This document shows positions 1-11,206 of a stretch of 64,000 nucleotides of DNA, in pieces (position 1 is the stretch's first letter; each line of letters starts with the position of its first letter). The translations under genes and the position numbers were made by a program. Source of the DNA: Epiperipatus broadwayi (taxonomy: Eukaryota; Onychophora; Udeonychophora; Euonychophora; Peripatidae); assembly GCA_028023455.1 (NCBI GenBank), contig JAQFVV010006646.1, positions 153,501-217,500 of the forward strand. The letters run 5' to 3'. The notes below the pieces were generated by a model that searched no databases, was not told where the DNA came from, and was given only the letters and a program-made list of their open reading frames with translations.

Positions 1-2040
1 ACTCAAATTAATATCAAACTAAACAAAAAAAATCTATCTATCTACCATATGCAATGGGAAGAAATACATGTGAAACCTATCATTAAAATGAAAGTTTCCC
101 TTTTCTCTTTTTTTTTTTAGTTCACACTTGAAATTTTAAAAGTAAAAACGTACAGGTAGTTAAGATGATAATGATGAATAAACAAACATTAAAACATATA
201 AACATTACTCCTGCAGGATAAAGATGAATTTGGCAAAACATCAATAATCTCCAATGTTCTTAGGGCTTCCTAACGAACATTATAAGCAGCTTTTGCACAT
301 ATTTAAATCAATTTATTTTCTATAAACTCTCCACAGTGTAGCAGAATCATCCAAATAAACGTTTATGATCCACACTATTTTCAATTCTGTACTGTCTAGA
401 ATTTCCAACATTTAATAAATTTTAATAATGATGAAGATCATGGTTATTTGGTCATCCATGCTTATAAATATTCTAATAAATAATTATCAAATATCATTAA
501 GTCATCCATTCTATCACTCATTTATAGATGTGAATGGTAAGGTAATTTAATATATATAACTATTCCAATAATGTAACCTAAGAGAATGAATAATTTCTTT
601 TTCAGCCTCATTTTACACAATAAAAATAGAAATCTTATTAAATGGGAGTCAAGAAAATATTTCACTTAGCAGTTCAGCATCCAATTATTATTAGTATTGT
701 TAATTTATGTCCTTCCAGTATCACTCCATTTATTATAAGTAAGTTACCTTAAATTGAAGTAAATTTAAATTGTTAGTCAATATAAGCTGGTGCTGGTGTA
801 CCTTTTACATGTTTAGCCTTCCATCTTGATCAACCCTATCCTGTTTCCCTCACAATTAGACATTGGCATTTACACTTGAGTTGTATGAGAGAAGTTTACT
901 TAGTAAAAACCATAATAGAGAATTTCATGAAAATATTAGGTTCACTTGTTTTATTATATAAATTATCTGTACTCTTCTTTTATACCTTATCTTCAGAAAA
1001 ATATTTCCCATTCTCTAAAACTTTTTCTGAAATCTTCTGAAGTTTATGTCTATTTAGCCATGCCTCCTTTTTTGTTATAATGAGGCCAACATTATGCAAG
1101 AATTTATTACTTGTCAAAAAAATGTTAGGAATAGAACATTGAAAAAACAAAAAATATTAAATTACAATTACTAACTAATAATAAATGAAATAAATAACTT
1201 TTATATTTTCAAATGAATGATTTTATGCAATAAATAATTAATAAAAAAAATATATTAACTGATGGTGTGTGTCTGTCTTTCCATTAATCCAGACGTCTAT
1301 TAATGACTGATCAATTAGAAATATGTACAACAAAATAAATGATGTTATTTCAAGATGGGTATTCTGAGTGATAATTAGAAATAAGAATGAGGAGTGAAGT
1401 GTGGAATGATGTGAATGGACATGCACCCACATATACAAGTTATATCTTGGAAATGCAATAAACAATAGATTAGAAAATTAATGAATAAGCACTCATCAGA
1501 GCCTTGCAGACAAATAATACTTATTCCTTAGTTTAGCTTTTATACCAACAACTCCTGATAAAATCCATTTCCCTCTCCCATTATTAGACATATATAACAA
1601 AATTTAATGCTTGGTACACTCCAACCAAAATCCTAATAACTTTTCAACCAAATTATACTGTATCGTTTATTTATATACGGTGCAAATATATTGGCATTTG
1701 GTAAAAGCTAAAAAAATAAAAGTAAATTTAGATTTGTTTTTTGACTATAATTTACTTTTTTTTAAAAAAAAAAAAAACGTTCAATGAAAGTTAAATTGTT
1801 CTTTGTGTTTTTTTATGTAATTAAAAATAAAATTTAAAATTGGAGAGAACAAAAGACACAGATTACCAATCCAGATAAATTAAAAGAATTCCAAAAGTAA
1901 AAAGATAAGCTAAAAGAACAATAATTTAGCTAATTAAAGATGGCAGAATTATGCTGAAAAAAATAAAGACTTTGTAACATAAATTTTATAAAGAATATAC
2001 AAGATTATTAGCGTATATTTTGACAAACAAAAGATATGCA
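1..2040. other. AT-rich DNA, no gene seen
   Basis: Very AT-rich sequence with homopolymer runs and stops in all frames. I see no coding region, RNA gene or well-defined repeat. A short plus-strand stretch near 1550-1660 vaguely resembles the reverse-transcriptase thumb region seen in the Penelope-like fragment at 5.16 kb, but it is too weak to annotate. Confidence 0.6.
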
Positions 2041-2245
2041 CAGAGGTCTGAAAACTGGACCTCTAGTATAAAAAAGGGGGATCAGTTTGGTAAAGGTCTT
2101 GTTTTGTTTGTTTCTCTAGTTAGTCCTGGATAACAATAATACGTCCAGGATCGCTTCGCTGAAATAATTCTGCATGTCGGAGTGCCAGAGCTTCTGCGGA
2201 CATCGTGCCTGAAGATGTACATCAGAAAAGCCTTTGTGACCGACT
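2041..2245 (+). other. GC-richer hairpin-bearing block with a TATA-like motif
   Basis: An island of higher GC in AT-rich surroundings. It contains an inverted repeat (2042-2048 with 2058-2064), a TATA-like string TATAAAAAAGGGGG at 2067-2080, and a second inverted repeat TCCTGGA / TCCAGGA (2124-2130, 2144-2150). CTGAAGA at 2209-2215, followed by a short self-complementary stretch and GAAA at 2225-2228, resembles a hammerhead core. No protein is recognised. It could be the regulatory end of a retroelement (LTR or Penelope-like terminus); this is inference only. Confidence 0.3.
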
Positions 2246-2725
2246 AGGAGAATGGACCACAAAAAACTATACATAGTTATCTACAACCATCATGAATTCA
2301 TTAAATTTACCTGTAAGTTATACTTCGTTATTCCTGACTGTGACAAATTTAACCATTTTACAAACAATTCGTACAACAATAAGCTTATAATAGGATCCCG
2401 ATATAGACTTTCATGTTATTGTTCAAGAGACTCTTGTTTTCTCCAGACCTTTTTAATTAATTATTTAACTGTTATTTTTTATTAATGTTTCACGTCTGAA
2501 TTAATTTGTGTTCTCTCCAATTTAGTTGATTAATAATTTCATTTAAACTTTTTAATCTTTTAGAATAAAAATATTTCTAATACCAATTTTCATTTATACG
2601 TTATTAATATTTATTATTAAATTTATTATTAGTTTAGTAAGATTTAAAAATGTAATTTACCTTTGCCAATATGTTTTGAATAAGCCCAGGCAATAATAAT
2701 ATTTAAAAGATAATTCTACTTTACG

Positions 2726-2838
2726 GTAGAATTACCGATTCTTAAAAGCATTTTTTTCTTTTTAATTTGCAAGATGTTATGTGTAGAATTACCGATTCTT
2801 AAAAGCATTTTTTCTTTTTAATTTGCAAGATGTTATGT
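2726..2838. repeat. Tandem duplication, 57-bp unit, two copies
   Basis: The unit starting GTAGAATTACCGATTC occurs at 2726-2782 and again at 2783-2838. The copies differ essentially by one T in the T-run. Near identity indicates a recent local duplication. No coding content. Confidence 0.9.
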
Positions 2839-2894
2839 GACGGATTCAGTGGGTTCTTGTAGAACTCTGGTGCCATTCAAATAAATTCTAGGCC

Positions 2895-2971
2895 GAGTTG
2901 ATCAGGAAACATAGCTATGTTTTAGAAATAGAAATACAACTTTCTTCTTTTTGACATAACTTGATCAACTC
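2895..2971. repeat. Short inverted repeat
   Basis: GAGTTGATCA at 2895-2904 is matched by its reverse complement at 2962-2971, separated by 57 bp. The surroundings are slightly GC-richer than average. Function unknown. Confidence 0.6.
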
Positions 2972-3132
2972 ATGCGCAGTTTATATTAGCGTGTAGAGGC
3001 CTAGCAAAATGGAAAACGATATAATACATTAAGTTACATCACAATTCATTTTTTTCTTTATTAGGTACTCTGGACCACTATTGGCACAATGTGAACTTTC
3101 CACTTTCCTTCATGGTGCCAATCTGGAAGCTC

Positions 3133-3251
<119 letters not shown>

Positions 3252-3271
3252 CAAACTAACCAAAGGAAATA

Positions 3272-3422
3272 CATATAAAAACAAAAAATAAAGACTTATA
3301 AATCCAATAAATAATATAATATTTCAACCAGAGGACTGGTTTTCATCAGAAAGAAAATGAAAACCAGTCCTCTGGTTGAAATATTATATTATTTATTGGA
3401 TTTATAAGTCTTTATTTTTTTG

Positions 3423-3432
<10 letters not shown>
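3272..3432. repeat. Near-perfect palindrome, 75-bp arms, 10-bp spacer
   Basis: Arms 3272-3346 and 3357-3432 are reverse complements apart from one A/T-run indel, with spacer 3347-3356. On the minus strand the spacer edge reads CTGATGA, then a 6-bp hairpin AACCAG-TCCT-CTGGTT, then GAAA. This is the conserved core plus stem II of a hammerhead ribozyme. Such cores are known in the termini of Penelope-like elements, so the palindrome is probably an inverted pair of such termini. Both sides are bordered by (TA)n. Confidence 0.8.
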
Positions 3433-3457
<25 letters not shown>

Positions 3458-3542
3458 TTTATCAAATATTTAAAACCTATATTAATATTCATAAACTGTG
3501 TTTAAATGTAGTGTCAATAAATCAAGCAAACAGTAAATGGTG

Positions 3543-3657
<115 letters not shown>

Positions 3658-3706
3658 TTACCCCAAATCCAAAATTTAAACAGACCAGCATAAAAATAAT
3701 ATTAAA

Positions 3707-3750
3707 ACACTACCAAAGGTTTCACTGCTACAAGCAGACTTCTCAAGTGT
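3707..3750 (-). ncRNA. Hammerhead-ribozyme-like motif (degenerate)
   Basis: Read on the minus strand: stem I strand ACAC (3747-3750), core TTGAGAA (consensus CUGANGA, two changes), a stem II hairpin with CTGC/GCAG pairing, GAAA (3720-3723), a minimal stem III CC-TTT-GG, cleavage dinucleotide TA, and stem I strand GTGT complementary to ACAC. Hammerheads with very short stem III are reported from Penelope-like elements, and this motif lies just downstream of such an endonuclease frame. The changed core bases mean it may be inactive. A more decayed copy lies in the other arm near 4427-4475. Confidence 0.45.
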
Positions 3751-3784
3751 AAAGAACTACTAAAACTACACAATATATATAATA

Positions 3785-4200
3785 TTAAACACTACCCACA
3801 AATCCATTCACTTCCCATCCACTCTTAATATCAAAAGAACTCTTAAATAAATTAATTGCTTCAGAATAATAAATTTTCAATAATAAAGATTCTTTAATTT
3901 TTCTTTTGATTTCATTTTTCTCAAAGAAGACAACCTTAGCTTCATCAAAATCAATAGTGTGGTCTGTATCTTTTTTATGGACATACAAAGCAGAACTAAG
4001 ATATCTATTTTTAACTATAATTTTATGAACTTTTATTCTTTCATTTAAACTCAAACTACTCTGACCTATGTAAACCTTCTTAAAAAATAAACAAGGAATA
4101 AAATATATTACACCAGGAATAGTCTTTCTATCAAAAAATTATTTTGTATTATTTAATAAATTATTCAATGTAACATCCCTTTTCCAAGCTAAGGTTGTCT
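3785..4200 (-). pseudogene. Penelope-like element GIY-YIG endonuclease fragment
   Basis: C-terminal part of a Penelope-like retroelement protein, which joins a reverse transcriptase to a GIY-YIG nuclease that nicks DNA for integration. The minus-strand frame contains GVIYFIPC (from about 4114) as the GIY-like strand and VYIGQSSLSLNERI as the YIG motif and following helix. A charged tail (VVFFEKNEIKRKIKES) and the stretch AINLF follow. There is one in-frame stop near 4150 in about 138 codons. The reverse transcriptase is absent, so it is a 5'-truncated remnant. The family assignment rests on the motif order; the clade within the Penelope-like elements is not determined. Confidence 0.75.
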
Positions 4201-4339
4201 TCTTTGAGATAAATGAAATCAAAAGAAGAATTAAAGAATCTTTATTATTGAAAATTTATTATTCTGAAGCAATTAATTTATTTAAGGGTAATTTTAATAT
4301 TAATGGTGGGTGGGAAGTGAATGGATTTGTGGGTAATGT

Positions 4340-4345
<6 letters not shown>
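4196..4345 (+). pseudogene. Inverted partial copy of the same GIY-YIG tail
   Basis: The plus strand encodes AKVVFFEINEIKRRIKESL and further residues closely matching the minus-strand frame at 3785-3942, so it is an inverted duplicate of the last ~50 codons. It has no start and no upstream catalytic part. It forms the coding portion of the right arm of the 3651-4525 inverted repeat. Confidence 0.75.

Positions 4346-4401
<56 letters not shown>
4346..4401. repeat. (TA)n microsatellite
   Basis: TA dinucleotide run inside the right arm of the inverted repeat. The left arm has only a short TA stretch at the equivalent place, so the run expanded after duplication. Confidence 0.95.
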
Positions 4402-4404
<3 letters not shown>

Positions 4405-4620
4405 GTAGTTTTAACACTTATTTACACTTTAAAAGTCTGCTTGTAGCAGTGAAACCTTTGGTAGTATTTTAATATTACTTTTATGCTGGTCTGTTTGAAT
4501 GTTGGATTTGGGGTAATTTTAATTATATATTGACTAGTTTAGCCAGGAGTGTCCATTTACTAACAATGTATTAGTAAAATAACTTGTATTTTAGTATAAT
4601 AACAATAACTTTACTCAGAG

Positions 4621-5062
4621 CTAAGTCTTTCTCAAATCATAAGAATGTGTGTGGTAAGATTTAAGATCGTTATTTTTGTCTTTTGTTTGTTTCTTCTCAT
4701 ATTTAATAATTATTGGTTGAAAATTTTTAAAAATTATTTCCTCCTCCAATATCTTAATCCAAATACTGTTTATTTTCTTCAATATGCTATTCAAATTTAA
4801 GTTCTTGGGCCTTTTAAAAATCTCTATGGCTTCTAACATTTGTCTTTGGTCACATTGTTACATTGTTGCCAGAATATGTGTTTTATTAAAATTAATGTCA
4901 TGATTAGTTAATTTTATGTGTGAATAAAAGTCTGATAAATTGGATTTTTTCTTTAACAATCAAAATGTGTTTCTTTTTTATGTTTATTCTTCAATTGGTC
5001 AGTCTAATGTATGAATGTGCACAACATCCACATGAAGTTTCACATACATCATGACACTCCAA
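4621..5062 (-). pseudogene. Second Penelope-like GIY-YIG remnant
   Basis: Read on the minus strand from about 5060: a Cys-rich segment (CETSCGCCAHSYIRLTN, YIG motif decayed to YIR), an in-frame stop, then HDINFNKTHILA, another stop, and EAIEIFKRPKNLNLN. The order Cys pair, YIG-like, H-x-I-x-F, EAI...LN is that of the endonuclease domain in Penelope-like elements. It is homologous to the plus-strand copy at 5155-6045 (shared FNKTHILA), so two diverged copies lie in inverted orientation. Broken by stops and not functional. Confidence 0.65.
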
Positions 5063-5154
5063 AAGAATATTATTTGAGTTCATGGTAAGCAAGCTCTTGA
5101 TGATTTTTTTACATTTCTTAAACACTTTTTATGACCACTAATTCACTACTAACA

Positions 5155-6045
5155 TATAAATAATAACCAACTCCCATTATTAGACGTTTTACATAAAAGA
5201 AAAAGGATCTATTCTTCAATGTACATATAAAAGGCAAACACATACATGTCAATATTGACATTTTTCTCTTCATCACCATTCAGCACAATTATGTTTAGTG
5301 GTATACATATTGTTACATAGAACAGAAAGAATTTCTGGTGTCATCCATTTACCCATGATATTTATGCTACTAAATATATGCTTCTTCATAATGGTTTGTA
5401 TCGCAGGAACATTAACAGTGCTTTTTCCCCCGTGATAAAAAAATCTTGTACTTGAGAGATAAAAACAGTTTTGCCATATATAAAGAGAGTAATGGAGCAA
5501 AATAATAATGCTTTAATAAAAAATAATATTCATATAATTTATATTACATTTATGAAAATTAATGTAATATTTCCTTAATCTAATTTTAAAATTCCTTTGG
5601 AGCATTATTGTGTATAAAAAAATTCCACATGGATTTTGTGCACATACGTACCGTGGACAGACAAATTGGACAATAAATGTAACAAAAAAGAAAACATTTT
5701 GTCAGTTAGATAAAATTTAATTCATCTATCATTCATTCACACATAAATTTAAATAACCAAGATAATAATTTTAATAAAACACACATTCTGGCAAAAGTTG
5801 AACAGTATAGCATGACATTGTTTAAGAGAAAACTGTAGAGATCTTAAAAACCCAAAAACCATAAATGAAATGTTTGCATTGAAGAAAATTAACAATATTT
5901 AAAAAATAATTTTTGAAAATTAAAATACTTTTTAAAACTTCACAACTTATAGAAATTGAGTTTGAGGAGAAAATAACAAAGAAGAAAAATAATGGTATTA
6001 TTCTCACAACACACAGTTATGATTTGAGAAAGAAGAAACTCTGAG
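5155..6045 (+). pseudogene. Degenerate Penelope-like element, RT thumb to GIY-YIG
   Basis: The plus strand carries, with stops and frame changes, the successive landmarks of the C-terminal half of a Penelope-like protein. NQLPLLDVLHKRKR (about 5165-5210) matches the conserved FLDV stretch after the reverse transcriptase palm. LPYIKRV (about 5475) matches the linker. VYKKIPHGFCAHTYRGQTN (about 5611-5666) is the GIY-YIG domain entry with a decayed Cys (CG to HG) and the YxGQT motif. FNKTHILA (about 5770) and FEKE-type charged segments follow. All frames are interrupted, so this is an old copy. Confidence 0.6.
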
Positions 6046-8249
6046 ACAAGTGCTAGTTGTTGTATGAAAAATATCTCCTATTTAACTATTTCACTTTTAC
6101 AATACAAACACTCAAAAAATAATACTATAATTTCATCATTGATCTATAGTAATATTAGAAGGAATTTATTGTAAGGAAACATTTAAACTCACCACATAAA
6201 TATTAGCAACAACAGTAATCAAAAACAAATTATATATTAATAATTTTGTGTAAAATTGTCAGTTAAAATTATATTATTGACAGTACTGATTTAAATGTAT
6301 ACCAAATCCTTAAATGCAAGAAAGAAAAAAAAATCTTGAAAGACAAAACAAAGAAATCATTACTGTTAATTTTTTGTGTGCGTTTATTAATCCAGCATAA
6401 AATTGTATAAAGATGAAAATACTGTTAACACTAAAAGCAAAAAGCAAATTAAAACGCATGCATCAATAAATAAAACATAAGATAATATAGAACATTTTGG
6501 TTCCTTCTAAGGTGAAAATGAAGGCAAATAAATTATGTCAAGAAAGGTTAATTGGTAAATTGTTATTATCAGTTTATTTGTCATATTAAGTGTCCTCAAT
6601 ATTAAAGTTAATAAGCCACCACAATTGCAATTCGAAGAAGTTTATTAATGAACCCACCTTGATTCCATAAGGCTTATATTTTTATTCCAAGTTATAAGCT
6701 GGAAAGAAACAAATCATGTGTGGCTAGGAAACCATAAAACATTAAGGGGATGGAACTGCTTGTCATACAACCAAGAGATTCTGAAATGATTATCATTTAA
6801 AATTAAAATTTGTAATGACCATGATAACAAAAAACCTACAATGCCTCACAGACACATAAAGAAATTATCTCAGAATAGAAAAGAAGTTTATAAAATAGTG
6901 TGAATGACGAGATAGATGGTGGCCAAAGATTATCTGACAGATTATAATCCAGTTCATGAAAAAACACTTTCCTTAAGGCAAAGATACTTGGATGTTTCAT
7001 AATGAAAACTAAAAGTCTTCAAACTATTGTTAGACTACACTGGATTAACAACCAAAAATATATTTTTATATCTTTTTATTTATTTTTATTTTGCTTGTTA
7101 ACTTGTTTTTTTACTTAAAAAAAGAGTCAATCCATCCAACCTTCAATGATTATAGAGGGAAAAAAACCCATCAATTCTATTTTTTTTAATTTTCTATTTA
7201 ATAATAAAATTTTGACACACAATACCAAACTTCAATTGACTTGAAACGGGAGACTTTACTCCTATTCAATTAAGCACACAGACTGTGACAGTTACATAAT
7301 GTTTTATGTTCAATGTTTGTGTTCAATAAACTTAATTATTAATTATTTGTTATTTGGAATGTATAACTAAACCCATAAATGATTGGTCTGTTCTATCATG
7401 GATTTTTATAACACCTGAATAGAAAGGGCTTCAGAATATATGAGCAACCTTCAGCAAATTACAAAATATTGATAGACAGGTAGGAAATTAATGGGAAATT
7501 GATGTTAGAAATTTTAGTTAACAGAGCTAATTGATAAAGATAGGTTTTTTTTAATATATTGTATTCGATACAAAGTTGAAATTATTGAATTCGAATGGTG
7601 AATGACCTTCTTTATAGGCATCAAAGGTATGGGTTAGTAAATAGTTAATTAAGACAAACAAAGGATAGCCATGCCTATACAATTATTAACTTTTAAATCA
7701 TGCACAACATTGTTATAAAAATTATGAACATGAATCATCATCAAAATTAATTTATTAAATATTAAATCAAATTAATTATCTATTGTTTGATTCTTCTATT
7801 TTCCAATTAATCACACTATATGCATACCCAATGCACATATCAGACACAGAATAATCATACCATGAAATAGATTATATGTATATTTTCTGTGAGTTTGATA
7901 ACTGTAGCATAATGAGGATCAAGGAGAGGTGAAATAATGGAAGTTAAGCAAATGTGAACCTTCCCCCACTAAATCATTAATCATGATGGAACCACTTCCA
8001 AAAACATAGATAAATCATCAAATAACAGATTTTTCCTATCATGTGTAATGCCCTTCCTGGAAGATCAAGTGGGTTATAATAATTAAATACACATTTCAAA
8101 GAGAATAGTTCATCTGTCACATATGCCACACACAGCTGTGGGGATCTTAAATAAAATCAGGTAATATAAATTTCATTCCATGACATACAGGGTGAGCAAT
8201 CATGGGAACATAAATCACATATCTGTTCTATTAAATATGACCATCCTGT

Positions 8250-8252
<3 letters not shown>
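6046..8252. other. AT-rich DNA, no gene seen
   Basis: No coding region, RNA gene or clear repeat recognised. Composition is uniformly AT-rich, with frequent stops in every frame. Confidence 0.6.

Positions 8253-8345
<93 letters not shown>
8253..8345. repeat. (TA)n microsatellite
   Basis: Pure TA run directly abutting the palindrome at 8343-8590, the same arrangement as at 3.2 kb. Confidence 0.97.
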
Positions 8346-8348
<3 letters not shown>

Positions 8349-8590
8349 ATATACAAATCAATATATATATATATCAAAATACAGTACAATTTATATAAAT
8401 TATATTCTTTTAGAAGTACTTTCGACTATACACTTTGTAGTCTTTATCAACTATATAATGTTGAATAATCAATGTTATATAGTTGATAAAGACTACAAAG
8501 TGTATAGTCGAAAGTACTTCTAAAAGAATATAATTTATATAAATTGTACTGTATTTTGATATATATATATATTGATTTGTATATTACATA
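8343..8590. repeat. Long perfect-looking palindrome, ~116-bp arms
   Basis: Arms 8343-8458 and 8475-8590 are reverse complements with a 16-bp centre that itself contains TTGA-ATAA-TCAA. In the plus-strand reading of the right arm, TTGATAA (8483-8489) is followed by a hairpin with GACTA/TAGTC pairing and then GAAA (8510-8513), a hammerhead-like core with the same two core changes as the motif at 3707-3750. This points to an inverted pair of Penelope-like element termini. No protein frame is attached here. Confidence 0.8.
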
Positions 8591-8619
8591 TATTGTGAAA
8601 CGAATACAGATATCAAATT

Positions 8620-8624
<5 letters not shown>

Positions 8625-8669
<45 letters not shown>
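8625..8669. repeat. (TA)n microsatellite
   Basis: TA run on the right flank of the palindrome. Confidence 0.95.
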
Positions 8670-8671
<2 letters not shown>

Positions 8672-9827
8672 ATATTGATATTGTACATATATGTATGTTC
8701 TCATGTCCCACACATATATTATTTAATTGAGAAAAAAAATTTCTTTTATATATATAGATTTATGTGTACGTATATTATATTTGTAATATATAGTTGATAA
8801 ATTAATAAGTGGTGAATGAATACAATGTTGTAAGAAATGATATTTTAATATGTTATTTTTCTTATTAAATAATTAATATATTCAGTTATTTAGTTTTATT
8901 TCTGTAAAATAAAACATTCAGAAAGTATAAAATAAGGCGATCAGATTAGTAGATTAGGAGATTAAAAAAATGTACATGTGCAAAAAAAAAGTGTGAAAGA
9001 ATGAAAATGTCTGTATAAAAACAAAAAATGCTTTTATACCTATTGCTAGTGACTATAGATTGCCAGCTTTATTGTATTGTTTTTATCTGTATCTAAGAAT
9101 ATTTTATAAAAGGGGTGCTTTGATGTAATAAAACGTGATTATTGATTTTCTTGTAAAATCGCGACAGAAATCAAACTTGTGAAGCTTTTGATCTTTTATC
9201 TCAAGATAAGATATGCAGGTGGTCAGTTTCTTTGACCAAAGATTGGCAATATAAATGAACGAAATAATATTAAAGACCACTCAGTCAGTATTATTAATCA
9301 GAGATGTAATGACTCAGTTTTTACCTTATTATTAAACAGAAATGTTTAAAGATTTTATTCATTATTATTAAGAAGAGATGTAACGATCAGTTTTTTTTAA
9401 TGTTGAAAAAAGAAAGTGAGAAATTTGATTTTTTTTTCACTCTTTAAAAAATTGAAAAAAGGAAGGAAATTACTCTTGTTTTAAAGCCAGTATAGACGAA
9501 GATGTGCATCTATATAAGCAATTTTCAATAATATTGAGATAAAGAATGGAACAAAATTGAATTACTTGGAAGAAATTATTAACAATTATATAAAAATGAT
9601 ATTAATATATCTTGATGTGCATAATACCATGAATTTGCATTGCTAAAACCATTTTTTCTGCTTCTTGGATTAATACAGAATGGGTTAAAATCACTAATCT
9701 ACTGTGGACTCATATACCAATCAAATAGTAGCCAATAAAATGATCGAGTTTAAAGCCAACCACACAAGCTATATGAAATGCTTCTTTTCTGGCTCATTGT
9801 CTATTCTAGGCTCATTAACATTTATAT
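8670..9827. other. AT-rich DNA with a possible promoter motif, no gene seen
   Basis: No protein recognised. TATAAAAGGGG near 9105 resembles a TATA box and is followed by a moderately GC-richer stretch with two similar phrases, AGAGATGTAATGACTCAG (about 9300) and AGAGATGTAACGATCAG (about 9374). This could be a decayed LTR, but no partner copy was found in the window. Confidence 0.35.
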
Positions 9828-9936
9828 TCCAACTTGAAATATTTTTATAAATCTTATTTACTAACATAATACTGGTATTTTATATATAATAATCACACAT
9901 AGTTTTAACTCACACACTACCATATATAATAAAACT
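9828..9936. repeat. Direct repeat, left copy, flanking a gag remnant
   Basis: About 110 bp (beginning TTAACATTTATATTC and containing TACTGGTATTTTATATATAA) recurs in the same orientation at about 13590-13708. The pair brackets the gag remnant at 11207-12640, so it may be what is left of long terminal repeats. Similarity does not extend over the full length expected for LTRs. Confidence 0.45.
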
Positions 9937-10044
9937 TTAAATCTCTGACAACTTTAATTCTTAATTCTAAATATTTATTTACTTTCTAAGTTTGTTTTTT
10001 AACATCTTTTACTTTACATGCCAATGGCAATCTTCAATTATACT

Positions 10045-10359
10045 CTATTTCTTTCGATGCTGGCAACATTGCTTACAATGGTTTGAGTAATGGATATTGA
10101 CCATGAGGACAAACAAAATTTGTGGCCCAGGGATCATTTGGAAACAAAACGGATGCAGATTCACTGGCTTATACCGTCTTACATGTATGAAAATTGAAGC
10201 ATCATTTGCCGAGTTTCTACCACTTTTGGAAATAAGTAAAGGATCACTGTGAATGGCAGGAAGCATAAACTGTTCCATTTCCATCTTATGCTTTGGAAAA
10301 CGAGGTATGAGATATGGGGAACTGACTTGTGACTTATGCTGGGTGTCTCCAGTGCACAT
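10045..10359 (-). CDS. Unrecognised open frame, 104 codons
   Basis: An ATG-started open frame with no family I recognise. It is basic, with a C-terminal cluster of Cys and His (HCKQCCQH). It lies between the gag remnant and the left direct repeat, so it may be a residue of a retroelement 3' coding region. The chance of a 100-codon frame in this AT-rich sequence is low but not negligible. No ribosome context or splice evidence can be judged. Confidence 0.25.
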   Translation of the reverse strand: MCTGDTQHKSQVSSPYLIPRFPKHKMEMEQFMLPAIHSDPLLISKSGRNSANDASIFIHVRRYKPVNLHPFCFQMIPGPQILFVLMVNIHYSNHCKQCCQHRKK

Positions 10360-10529
10360 TTTAAAAGAAGAATGATTCCTAATAAATCTGTTATCGGAAC
10401 TAACTTTTATCTAGTCAACAGCTTTCACTTATTCTTATCTAAAACTTATTACACTACAACACTTATTTTCTTTAATTTCAAACCCTTATACATTCCTAAT
10501 ATAACTTAGATTGACTTTATATTCTATTT

Positions 10530-10735
10530 ATTAACATTACAATATTATTTTTTAAATTCACATGAACATTACTTTAACATTTATTTACATTAATCTTATA
10601 ATATTATCTTTAAACCATTACGAACATTATTTTACATATTTATTTAATCTTACAATCCTATTCTAAACTATCAGGGACATCAATTTACATATTTATTTAT
10701 ATTATGATATTATTTTTAAACCATTTATTCAACTT
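10530..10735. repeat. Degenerate tandem repeat, ~60-bp period
   Basis: Phrases such as ACATTTATTTACATTAATCTTA and TTATTTTTAAACCATT recur three to four times with changes. Likely a diverged tandem array; boundaries are unclear. Confidence 0.4.
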
Positions 10736-11206
10736 CTTTATTTAATGTGCATATATAGAAAACTATTTTATTTTATTGCTCTTCATTATTATACAGATAT
10801 TTGATTTGACTTATTTACTTTAAACCATTTATTTATTTCCTTTTATTACCTTACTTATATTCAAAAACTTATTTTATTTTATTACGCTACTTTATTTTCT
10901 ATAGATATTTTATATTTATTTGTTTAATTTGCTTCTATTCTACGTATTTCCGTTATCTTACTCATTTAATGAAACCTACAAACTTTACTTTTAAATCATT
11001 AATTTAACCTATTTATTTAACTTGATTTTATTTATTGATTTTTTTATTTTATTTATTTGAACTGTTTATTTACGAACATTTTTCTTTCTTAATATGTGTG
11101 TGACTGAAAAAAAATCTTTTATTTTACAAAGCCTCCTTGTTATTATTTTTACTTTCAACATTTCATTTATCATTATTCATTTATTTTTTAGTTTAGTATT
11201 TTAGTT

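Noticed and set aside
10045-10359. Zinc-finger host gene suggested by HCKQCCQH
   Set aside because: The Cys/His spacing does not fit a known finger and there is no neighbouring exon evidence; listed only as an unrecognised frame.
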